From positions 1 to 41,505 of the forward strand of contig JANNGT010000003.1 in NCBI GenBank assembly GCA_031404015.1: DNA of 41,505 bases. The letters run 5' to 3'. The DNA is from RPQJ01 sp031404015 (GTDB taxonomy: Bacteria; Pseudomonadota; Gammaproteobacteria; Steroidobacterales; Steroidobacteraceae). Shown here piece by piece: positions 15,638 through 24,933 of the stretch. Position 1 is the first letter of the stretch. Every line of letters begins with the position of its first letter. A program made the position numbers and the translations under genes. Below the pieces are notes generated by a model. It saw only the letters and a program-made list of their open reading frames with translations, searched no databases and was not told the DNA's origin.

Positions 15638-17059
15638 TCAGGCCGCCCAGCGGCGATACAGCCCCAGGCCGCCGAGCAACACCAGCAGGCCGAAGCCGAA
15701 ATGGCCGCCACCCCCACCGTTGTTGTTGTTGTTCTTCTTCTGTCCGCAGCGCGTGTTGCCCGTCACGGTGTCGCCCGCTGCGCTGTAGCGCCAGATCGTC
15801 CCGTAACTGCAGTTACCCGCGCTGCCGGTCGATCCCAGGAACACGCCCGGTCCCGTTTCGAGGACGCGGCTCGCGGGACCCGTGCCGTCTTTCGCTTCGA
15901 AACTGTACAACAACGAAAAGTTGGTGCCGGCGCGATCAAGCGAGAAAAACCCGCCGAGCGAGCTGACGACTCCGGCCGTTGTCACGCCGCCCGCCGAGGT
16001 GGTGCCGTACAACTTCCCGTCGGTGCCGAGCGTGAGTTCCCCGAGTGGCCGCGAGCCGTCGGTGTTGTTGAACGCGCGCAGCACCGTAAACGTGGAGCCG
16101 TCCGCCGGTATTGCGTAGATCACGCCATATCCGTTCGGCCCGCCCTGGGTGGTCGTGCCGTAGAACACGCCGTCATTCCCCGAGACGAGACCGCTGAACG
16201 GCAGCGAGCCGTCGGCGTTTTTTGCCAGGCTGCTGGCGTCGGTGGTGGTCGCTGAAAAGTCATGCAGCACGGCGAAACCGCTGCCGTCCGAGGCCAGGCG
16301 GTAGACCGTGCCGCGGCCATTGGTGCCGCCACTCGTTGCGGTGCCATAGAGAATGCCGTTGGAGTCCTGCACCAGCGGGCCAGCCGGCCCGGCGCCGTCC
16401 ACCGTGATGGTCTTGTTCTCCGGCGTCGGGGTTCCTGTCGGAGGCGGGAACGTGTCGGCCGCAAACGTGTGCAGCAGCTTGAAGTCGGTGCCGTCGCGCG
16501 ACACCTTGTAAACGGTGCCGGTGCCGTTCGCGCCGCCGCCGCGGGCAACTCCGTACAGGTAGCCGTCGCTGCCTTCCAGGAGTTCGCCTTCCGGGTAGGC
16601 GCCGCTCGTGTTGATCGCGTTGAGTTCCGCGTTGACGCTGGTGATCGGCGCAAAACGGTAGATCACCTGGAAGCCAGTACCGTTCAGGCCCAGCTTGAAG
16701 ACGGTGCCGGCCCCCGCGGAGTCGCCCGCCTTGCCAAACTTGGTGGTTCCGTACAGCAGGCCGTCGCTGCCCAACGTAAGTCCGGCTCCAGGCGCAACAC
16801 CGTCTTCGGGCAGCAGCTGATAGAGCGTACGCACGTCCGCGCCGTCGACCGTTGCGCGATAAATCAAGCCGCCGGTGATCGACGTCCCTGCGCTGCTGGT
16901 GCCGTACAGGGCACCGTCGGGACCTTTGATGATGTTGCCGACAGGGTTGGACAGGCTGAATGCGACGACGGTCGAGACCGCAGGCACCGCCTGCACGACG
17001 CCTGCCATGGCAAAAAGGCCCAGCGCGCACAGCGCCGGTGCGGAACGGATACGGGACAT
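15638..17059 (-). CDS. GloVer-repeat protein with C-terminal GlyGly-CTERM-like sorting tail
   Basis: A 473-residue secreted protein. A signal peptide (about 1-24, ending VVQA) precedes roughly seven repeats built around LYGTTxxGG...GTVYxLxxDGTxFxxLxxF, the choice-anchor tandem repeats called GloVer, likely a beta-propeller-like fold. The C-terminus is an Asn5-Gly5 run, a hydrophobic helix (FGFGLLVLLGGLGLY) and RRWAA, which fits a GlyGly-CTERM-type signal processed by rhombosortase in type II secreting bacteria. The ATG at 17059 has AGGAG upstream. It is the first gene of the minus-strand group leading to the molybdoenzyme. Function unknown; a surface or secreted role is inferred. Confidence 0.82.
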   Translation of the reverse strand: MSRIRSAPALCALGLFAMAGVVQAVPAVSTVVAFSLSNPVGNIIKGPDGALYGTSSAGTSITGGLIYRATVDGADVRTLYQLLPEDGVAPGAGLTLGSDGLLYGTTKFGKAGDSAGAGTVFKLGLNGTGFQVIYRFAPITSVNAELNAINTSGAYPEGELLEGSDGYLYGVARGGGANGTGTVYKVSRDGTDFKLLHTFAADTFPPPTGTPTPENKTITVDGAGPAGPLVQDSNGILYGTATSGGTNGRGTVYRLASDGSGFAVLHDFSATTTDASSLAKNADGSLPFSGLVSGNDGVFYGTTTQGGPNGYGVIYAIPADGSTFTVLRAFNNTDGSRPLGELTLGTDGKLYGTTSAGGVTTAGVVSSLGGFFSLDRAGTNFSLLYSFEAKDGTGPASRVLETGPGVFLGSTGSAGNCSYGTIWRYSAAGDTVTGNTRCGQKKNNNNNGGGGGHFGFGLLVLLGGLGLYRRWAA

Positions 17060-17183
17060 CAGATCGGTGACTCCTGGACCCGGCGGAAGGCCGGGCACGC
17101 TGCTTGGTGGTGAATTGTGCCGCACTTCGCCCCTTGCCGCCAAAGTGGGAGAATGCGCGCCCCGATTTGAGACAGCCCTGACC

Positions 17184-19090
<1,907 letters not shown>

Positions 19091-19094
<4 letters not shown>

Positions 19095-20071
19095 TCCGGG
19101 CGCAGCACGACCTTGCCCACGGCGCGTCGCTGTTCGATGGAGCCAAACGCTTCGGCGTACTCTTCGAGTGGATGCACGGCGCCGATCACGGGCTTGAGCT
19201 TGCCCGCCTCGAACAACTGCCACAGTTCGCGTACGTTCTGTTGTTGCACCTGTGGCTCGCGCTGCGCGAACGACCCGAAAAACACGCCGATCAGCGCAGC
19301 GCCTTTCAGCAGCAGCAGGTTCATCGGGATTTTCGGGATGTCGCCCGCGGCAAAACCAACGACGAGGTAGCGGCCTTTCCAGGCGAGGCTGCGCACCGCG
19401 GGTTCGGCATACGGGCCGCCGACCGCGTCGTAGACCACGTCGACGCCCTTGCCCGCGGTGATGTCCTTGATCCGCTCGCGCAGGTCTTCCTGCGAGTAGT
19501 CGATGCAGTGGTCGGCGCCCAGCCGTCGCGCCACGTCGAGCTTCGCTTGCGTGCTGGCAGCCGCGATCACCTGTGCGCCCATTTGCCTGGCGAGTTCAAT
19601 GGCGGTCGTGCCGACACCGCTCGCCGCGCCGAGCACGAGCACCGTCTCGCCCGCGGCCAGGTGCGCGCGCTGCTTCAGTGCGTGGTAGCTCGTGAAATAC
19701 GTGACGCAGACACCGCAACCCGATTCGAAGTCGAGCGTCGACGGCAGCGGTAACAGGTTCTGCTGCGCGACCACGGCGCGACTGGCCGCGCCACCACCGC
19801 CCGCGTAGGCGATGACGCGATCGCCGACCTTGTGCCCACGCACCTCAGCGCCAACGGCCGCGATCGTGCCGGCAAGCTCCATGCCGGGAATGAAAGGCAG
19901 TGGCGGGCGCACCTGGTACAGGCCGCGCAGCAGCAGCAGGTCCGGAAAATTGAGCGCCGTGGCCGCGACGTCGACCAGCACCGAGTCCGGCGTGAGCTGC
20001 GGCTCGGGCCAGTCCTGCTCGAGCTTGAGCCCGTCGATTCCGTCGAGCGAATGGCAGACGAGCGCTTTCAT
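19091..20071 (-). CDS. NADPH:quinone oxidoreductase-like MDR protein
   Basis: A 326-residue medium-chain dehydrogenase/reductase of the quinone oxidoreductase branch, which lacks the catalytic zinc Cys ligands. It has the N-terminal GroES-like fold with ALNFPDLLLLRGLYQVRPPLPFIPG (about 40-63), where NFPD is typical of this branch. The Rossmann loop LGAASGVGTTAIELA (147-161) and YDAVGG follow. Such enzymes reduce quinones or alpha,beta-enones with NADPH. It is the last gene of a four-gene minus-strand operon, 9 bp after the DauA-like transporter gene, and ends on yheS with a 4-nt tail-to-tail overlap. Confidence 0.9.
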
Positions 20072-20080
20072 CGTGTGTCC

Positions 20081-21757
20081 TCAGGTTGCGGTGCGGCCGG
20101 GCTGCCCATCGAGCGTAGAGCCCCATTCCACTTGCAGCAAGGCTGCGTCGAGGTCGTCGTGATAGCCGCCGGGACCGACGAGATCAAGCAGCCCTGCTTT
20201 TTCGAGCTTGCCCTTTACTCGCGGATTGGCCCCGCACAACATGACCGCCACGCCGCGGCGCTTGAGGCCGCGCAGCGCTTCCTCGAGGCTCTGGATGCCC
20301 GTGATATCGATGAACGGCACGCGCTGCAACACGAGGATCAGTTGCCGGGGATCGGTGTGCGTCTGCGCGAGCGAGCGCTCGAACGTGTCGACGGCACCGA
20401 AGAAGAACGGCCCATCGATCGAATAGACCATCACGCCCGCCGGCAGCTTCTGCCAGCGGCGCTTCGTGAGCGCGGCGTCGAGTTCAGCCCCGCCGAGCTG
20501 CGCCACTTCGACCGACGTGGACATGCGCCGCAGGAACTGGAACATCGCAAGGATCACGCCCACGTTGACCGCGAGGACGAGGTCGCCAAAAACCGTCAGC
20601 AGGAACGTGATCAGCAACACGGCCACGTCGGCGCGGGGCGCGCGGCGCACCATGCGCGCGAAGTGCCGCACTTCGCTCATGTTCCACGCCACGACGAACA
20701 GCACGGCGGCGAGCGCCCCGAGCGGCACGTACTCCGCGAGCGGCGCGAGGAACAGCAGCACCAGCACCAGCGTCAACACATGGAACAAGCCCGCGAGCGG
20801 CCCGGAGCCGCCGTTGCGCACATTGGTTGCGGTACGCGCGATCGCGCCCGTCGCGGCGAAGCCGCCGAACAGCGGCGCAGCCAGGTTGGCAATGCCCTGC
20901 CCCACCAGCTCCTGGTTCGAGTCGTGGCGCGTGCCGGCCATGCCGTCCGCGACCACCGCGGACAACAAGGACTCGATCGCGCCGAGCATCGCGATCGTGA
21001 AGGCAGGGCCCAGCAGTTCGAGCACGCGTGGCAACGTGATGACCGGCAATGAGAAGCTGGGCAGGCCCAGCGGAATGCCGCCAAACTCGGTGCCGATCGT
21101 CGCGACGCCCGGAAACCGGAAGTACGCCTGCGCGCCGGTGGCGAGAATCAGCGCGACGAGCGGGCCTGGCACGCGCTTGAACCCGGGCACGCGCGACGAA
21201 AAGGTCACCGCCGCGAGGCTCGCGACCGCGATGGCCGCCGTCATCCAATGCGTTTGCGGCATCACCTGCAGCAATGCCCAGACCTTTTCGTGGAGGTGCT
21301 CGCCGCCCGTGACGGGCAGGCCGAGGAAATAGCGCCACTGGCCGACGAAGATGATCACCCCGATGCCCGCGGTGAACCCCGTGATCACGGGATCGGGGAT
21401 GAAACGGATGATGCTGCCCATGCGCGTGAGGCCGAGGGCAAGCAGGATGACCCCGGCCATGAAGGTGGCGATCTGCAGGCCATCGATGCCGTGCTTGGCC
21501 GTGACGCCCGCGAGGATCGCGATGAACGCGCCCGTGGGTCCGGCGATCTGCAGCCGGGTGCCGCCGAACAACGAGACGAGGCCGCCCGCGATGATCGCGG
21601 TGTAGATGCCTTGCTCAGGCTTGGCGCCAGAGGCGATGGCGAACGCCATGGCCAGCGGCAATGCGACGACGCCCACCACGAAGCCTGCTATGAGGTTGCG
21701 CAGCCAATGCTCGCGCTTGAACAACCCCGCCAGCCAGGCTTCGCGGATCGCGATCAT
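20081..21757 (-). CDS. SulP family anion transporter with STAS domain, DauA-like
   Basis: A 558-residue inner-membrane SulP protein. The membrane core has GVVALPLAMAFAIASG near 29-44, then GPTGAFIAILAGV and GFTAGIGVIIFVGQ. A cytosolic STAS domain (about 435-545) holds the IDITG loop. The stretch MLGAIESLLSAVVADGMAGT near 256, then NQELVGQGIANLAAPLFGG and VAWNMSE, is close to what I recall of E. coli DauA (YchM), an aerobic C4-dicarboxylate transporter. SulP members also carry sulfate or bicarbonate, so the substrate is inferred. The ATG overlaps the stop of the hydroxy-acid dehydrogenase (ATGA), implying coupled translation. Confidence 0.9.
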   Translation of the reverse strand: MIAIREAWLAGLFKREHWLRNLIAGFVVGVVALPLAMAFAIASGAKPEQGIYTAIIAGGLVSLFGGTRLQIAGPTGAFIAILAGVTAKHGIDGLQIATFMAGVILLALGLTRMGSIIRFIPDPVITGFTAGIGVIIFVGQWRYFLGLPVTGGEHLHEKVWALLQVMPQTHWMTAAIAVASLAAVTFSSRVPGFKRVPGPLVALILATGAQAYFRFPGVATIGTEFGGIPLGLPSFSLPVITLPRVLELLGPAFTIAMLGAIESLLSAVVADGMAGTRHDSNQELVGQGIANLAAPLFGGFAATGAIARTATNVRNGGSGPLAGLFHVLTLVLVLLFLAPLAEYVPLGALAAVLFVVAWNMSEVRHFARMVRRAPRADVAVLLITFLLTVFGDLVLAVNVGVILAMFQFLRRMSTSVEVAQLGGAELDAALTKRRWQKLPAGVMVYSIDGPFFFGAVDTFERSLAQTHTDPRQLILVLQRVPFIDITGIQSLEEALRGLKRRGVAVMLCGANPRVKGKLEKAGLLDLVGPGGYHDDLDAALLQVEWGSTLDGQPGRTAT

Positions 21758-22923
21758 GTCTTAATCAGGTGCGGACCGAGTTCATCGAGTGAATGGCACC
21801 CAAGCAGCGTCATCGTGCGTTCCATCTCGATGCGCAGCAGGCTGAGCGCATGCGACACGCCCGCCTCGCCCCCGGCGGCCAGTCCATAGAGCGGCGGGCG
21901 ACCCAGCATGACCGCATCCGCACCAAGCGCGATTGCCTTGAGCACGTCGGACCCGCGGCGGAAGCCGCCGTCGACGATGAGCGCAAGTCGATCGCCCACC
22001 TCCGCCGCGCACTGGCCCACCAGTTCGATTCCCGTCGCGCAGGAGTCGAGCTGCCTGCCGCCGTGGTTGGAGAGGACGATGCCGTCGGCACCGGCTTCGA
22101 TACTGCGCCTGGCATCCTCGACACACAGGATGCCTTTGAGCACGAGCTTGCCGCGCCAACGCGCACGCATGCGTTCGATGTCGGCCCAGCTCAGCGTGGG
22201 ATTGATCTGTGTGCCCATGAACCGCACGCCCTGCAGGGCCGAGCGTGCGCCGGCGGGCAGGAACTCCGTGAGGTTGGCGAATTCGGGCGCGCCCTTTGGC
22301 AGCATCACCTGCCACAGCCAGCGCGGGTGCAGCAGCACGTCGAGCAGGCTCGACGGGCTCAGTTTGAGCGGCCGCGAATAACTGCGCTGGTCCCATTCCC
22401 TGGCACCCAGCGCCGGCACGTCCACGGTGACGACGAGCTTGTCGCAACCGGCCGCTTGCGCGCGGTCGATCAGGCGGTCGGAGGTCTTCTGGTCCTTGAG
22501 CGGATACAACTGGAACCAGGCGGGCCGCTGCAGTTGCGGATTGAGGGCCACGACGTCGTAGTTGCTGACGGTGCTGAGCGTAAAGGCAATGCCTGCAGCC
22601 TCCGCTGCCTTGGCGAGCGCGAGATCGCCCTGCGGCCAGATCATGCCATTGAAGCCAGTGGGCGCGATGATCAGCGGCGACTGCAGCGCGTCGCCGAGCA
22701 CTTCGCGGGCAAGGCTCGGCAACCCAGTGCCCGCCAGCATGCGCGGCAGCCACGTGATCCGCTCGAAGATCGAGCGATTGCGCCGCAGCGACACCTCGTC
22801 TTCGGCACCGCCTTCGAGGTATTCCATTTCGAAGCGCGGCAGGCGGTTCTGCGCGATGCGGCGCAGCTCCTCGATCGACAGCGCGCGGCGAAAATCGGTC
22901 CCCGCATAGAACTGCCGCGTCAT
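21754..22923 (-). CDS. FMN-dependent 2-hydroxy-acid dehydrogenase (LldD/mandelate dehydrogenase type)
   Basis: A 389-residue TIM-barrel flavoenzyme that oxidises an L-2-hydroxy acid to the keto acid and passes electrons to the quinone pool or oxygen. The catalytic set is intact: the MEYLEGGAEDE tyrosine near residue 34, YPLKD, VLKGI with the FMN-contacting Lys, and SNHGGRQLD with the base His287 and substrate-binding Arg290. FMN-site blocks are DGGFRRGSDVLKAIALGA and GRPPLYGLAAGGE. It lacks the extra membrane loop obvious in some MdlB enzymes, so the substrate (lactate, glycolate, mandelate, malate?) is open. ATGA overlaps join it to both neighbours. Confidence 0.9.
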   Translation of the reverse strand: MTRQFYAGTDFRRALSIEELRRIAQNRLPRFEMEYLEGGAEDEVSLRRNRSIFERITWLPRMLAGTGLPSLAREVLGDALQSPLIIAPTGFNGMIWPQGDLALAKAAEAAGIAFTLSTVSNYDVVALNPQLQRPAWFQLYPLKDQKTSDRLIDRAQAAGCDKLVVTVDVPALGAREWDQRSYSRPLKLSPSSLLDVLLHPRWLWQVMLPKGAPEFANLTEFLPAGARSALQGVRFMGTQINPTLSWADIERMRARWRGKLVLKGILCVEDARRSIEAGADGIVLSNHGGRQLDSCATGIELVGQCAAEVGDRLALIVDGGFRRGSDVLKAIALGADAVMLGRPPLYGLAAGGEAGVSHALSLLRIEMERTMTLLGCHSLDELGPHLIKT

Positions 22924-23867
22924 CGGAGTGCGCCGTCCTGCACCATCTGCGTAATTCGGGTCGCTGTCTCGAGCGCGCGCAGGCCGTCCTCGCCAGTGAC
23001 CACCGGCGGCGTGCCCTCGCGCACCGACTTGATGAATGCCTCGATCTCGAACAGCAGCGCGTCGCCCTGGTCGTACGACCGTTCCTCGATCACCACCTGG
23101 CCCTTGGCCAGGTCCGACCCGGCGGGCGGCTTCCGCACCACGGTCAGCACTTTCTGCTGCAGGTCGATCGAGATGTACGCGTCGTCCTGGAACAGCCGCA
23201 GCTTGCGCTCCATCTTCATGCTGACGCGGCTCGCGGTGGTGTTGGCCACGCAGCCGTTCGCATAACGGATTCGGGCATTGGCAATGTCGAGGCCGGCGGA
23301 GAACACGGACGAGCCGACTGCATCGATCGAGACGATCGGCGCGCCGACCAGGCTCTGGATCAGGTCGATGTCGTGGATCATGAGGTCGAGCACCACGTTG
23401 ACGTCGGTGCCGCGTTCCTTGAATGGGGCGAGCCGGTGCGACTCGACGAATTGCGGCGTGCGCAACGTGCCGGCCAGCGCGAGGATCGCGGCGTTGAAGC
23501 GCTCCAAATGCCCCACCTGCAAGACGCGGCCCGTGCGTGCCGCGGTGTCCACCAGGTTGCGTGCTTCCTCGAGCGTGGTCGTGATGGGTTTTTCGACCAG
23601 CACGTGGATGCCGTGCTCGAGGCAGTCCCGGGCGATCGGGTAATGCAGCGGCGTCGGCGTGGCGATGCTGACGGCATCGACCTGGCCAAGCAGGTCGCGG
23701 TAATCCGCCACGGCCCGACAACCGACTTCCGCCGCCACCTTGTCGCGGTTGTCGGCATTGGCGTCGGCCACGGCGACCAGTTCGACGTCCGGCAATGACG
23801 CGTATTTCTGTGCGTGGAACCGGCCAAGGTAGCCAACGCCGATCACTGCCGTCCGCACTTTCTGCAT
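22920..23867 (-). CDS. Gfo/Idh/MocA family NAD(P)-dependent dehydrogenase
   Basis: A 315-residue oxidoreductase of the glucose-fructose/inositol dehydrogenase family. The Rossmann loop GVGYLG is at 10-15, the family hallmark EKP at 92-94, and the catalytic His in DLMIHDID (161-168). Related proteins act on sugars, inositol or UDP-GlcNAc (GnnA); with no gnnB or lpx genes here I do not assign a substrate. It is the first gene of the operon, and its stop overlaps the next start by 4 nt (22920-22923). The divergent small membrane-protein gene starts 62 bp away. Confidence 0.9.
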   Translation of the reverse strand: MQKVRTAVIGVGYLGRFHAQKYASLPDVELVAVADANADNRDKVAAEVGCRAVADYRDLLGQVDAVSIATPTPLHYPIARDCLEHGIHVLVEKPITTTLEEARNLVDTAARTGRVLQVGHLERFNAAILALAGTLRTPQFVESHRLAPFKERGTDVNVVLDLMIHDIDLIQSLVGAPIVSIDAVGSSVFSAGLDIANARIRYANGCVANTTASRVSMKMERKLRLFQDDAYISIDLQQKVLTVVRKPPAGSDLAKGQVVIEERSYDQGDALLFEIEAFIKSVREGTPPVVTGEDGLRALETATRITQMVQDGALR

Positions 23868-23929
23868 CGCGTGATAATACGCAATGACGGCTCTTGCGGC
23901 CGGTGCGTCTTACCCTCACGATCACTTGC

Positions 23930-24187
23930 ATGGATTCACGCCGCACCTCGCTTTGGCTGCTGGCCACCCTGGCGTTCGGGGTGCTGGTGCTGCCGTTTCT
24001 CGTGCACTTGACGGGCACGCGTGTGCTCGGCCCTTACCCGGACGGCGGCGCAGGGGCCTTTTTCATTGACTACCTGCGCGGGCTGGCGACCTTTCGCTGG
24101 TATTCGTGGGTGCTCGCGCTGGGGCCTGTCTTGATCATGCTCGTGTGGCGTATGCTCGCCGGAGTGGGAAAGCACGCGGGAGGGTAG
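23930..24187 (+). CDS. Small two-helix membrane protein, unknown
   Basis: An 85-residue protein from the ATG at 23930. Two hydrophobic stretches, LWLLATLAFGVLVLPFLVHL and WYSWVLALGPVLIMLVWRML, flank a loop with GPYPDGGAGAFFIDYLRGLA. No family is recognised. A TTG at 23894 would give a longer product. No clear Shine-Dalgarno is seen, but the pattern of two clean membrane segments supports coding. The next small gene begins 6 nt after its stop. Confidence 0.6.
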   Translation: MDSRRTSLWLLATLAFGVLVLPFLVHLTGTRVLGPYPDGGAGAFFIDYLRGLATFRWYSWVLALGPVLIMLVWRMLAGVGKHAGG

Positions 24188-24193
24188 GAAGCG

Positions 24194-24487
24194 ATGGAAA
24201 TTGGAACGCGGTTGCAGCGTTGGTGGCAGCGCATGCGTGGCGAGGTGCCAGCGCCCGCCAGGCCCGACCGCCCTGCAGTCGGAGGATCCGCGCCCACAGC
24301 CGCACGCACGGCCACCCGGATCGAAGGATCGGGGCCCGCTGGCGAACTCAATCTCTCGGTAGAAGGCGCTCCCACGGCAGCCAAGTCGGGCAACGGGCCG
24401 CGACACCGGTCCGCGGGCTTCGATCCCTATTCCAATTCAGGTGGGCATGCCAAACCGCGCGGGTGGGAAAACGTTTCACGGAAGTGA
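24194..24487 (+). CDS. Small hydrophilic protein, unknown
   Basis: A 97-residue protein starting with ATG at 24194 after a good GGAGGG about 12 nt upstream. The N-terminus is amphipathic (GTRLQRWWQRMRG), the middle is Pro/Ala/Gly-rich and probably disordered, and the end FDPYSNSGGHAKPRGWENVSRK is the only part that looks conserved. It likely forms an operon with the membrane protein just upstream. Function unknown. Confidence 0.55.
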   Translation: MEIGTRLQRWWQRMRGEVPAPARPDRPAVGGSAPTAARTATRIEGSGPAGELNLSVEGAPTAAKSGNGPRHRSAGFDPYSNSGGHAKPRGWENVSRK

Positions 24488-24517
24488 CCCAGCTCGAAAC
24501 GCTGGCGTGCGTCGCCC

Positions 24518-24811
24518 TCAGCCTCGGGTAGACGCGTACAGCACCGCCAACCCGGCCAGTACACCCCACATCACCCCCTGTGCCCAGCGGCGCCACGGTG
24601 CATTGCGCGCCTGGCCGATGAAACTGACGGCCGCCAGCGTGGTCAGAAGCACGAAGATGCCCGAATACCGCGCCAGCAACGGCAGTTCCTCGCGAAACCG
24701 CGGGGTTTCGTCAGCCAGCAAGAGAAAAATGACCAGCGTTGCGCACAGGCCGAACGTGATGGCGACTGACGATCCGAGCACAATGGCGTTCAATACGGTG
24801 AGGGGTCGCAC
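24518..24811 (-). CDS. Small multi-pass membrane protein, unknown
   Basis: A 97-residue protein from a GTG at 24811. Three hydrophobic segments (VLGSSVAITFGLCATLVIFL, YSGIFVLLTTLAAVSFIG, GVMWGVLAGLAVLYA) are separated by polar loops RFREELPLL and ARNAPWRRWAQ. No family is recognised. It is convergent with the preceding small gene and divergent from prc. Start choice is weak, with no obvious Shine-Dalgarno. Confidence 0.6.
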   Translation of the reverse strand: MRPLTVLNAIVLGSSVAITFGLCATLVIFLLLADETPRFREELPLLARYSGIFVLLTTLAAVSFIGQARNAPWRRWAQGVMWGVLAGLAVLYASTRG

Positions 24812-24842
24812 GGATTCGCTCGCTTTGGGGTGGGGTCGGCGC

Positions 24843-24871
24843 TTGCTTGGGTGCCGGGGTGTCTCTAGCCT
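24843..24871 (+). promoter_or_regulatory. Possible sigma-70 promoter of prc
   Basis: TTGCTT (24843-24848), a 17-nt spacer and TAGCCT (24866-24871) lie about 60 bp before the prc start, in the gap shared with the divergent small membrane-protein gene. Confidence 0.35.
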
Positions 24872-24933
24872 AGTCTTACCGCAAGGCTGTTCGTGCCTGC
24901 CGCCCAGTTCGATGCTTGCCGAGGAAATTTCAA

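Noticed and set aside
21754..24018. Single 754-aa minus-strand protein
   Set aside because: The upstream 360 codons are out of frame with the Gfo/Idh/MocA gene and Arg/Gly-rich; the real gene starts at 22923.
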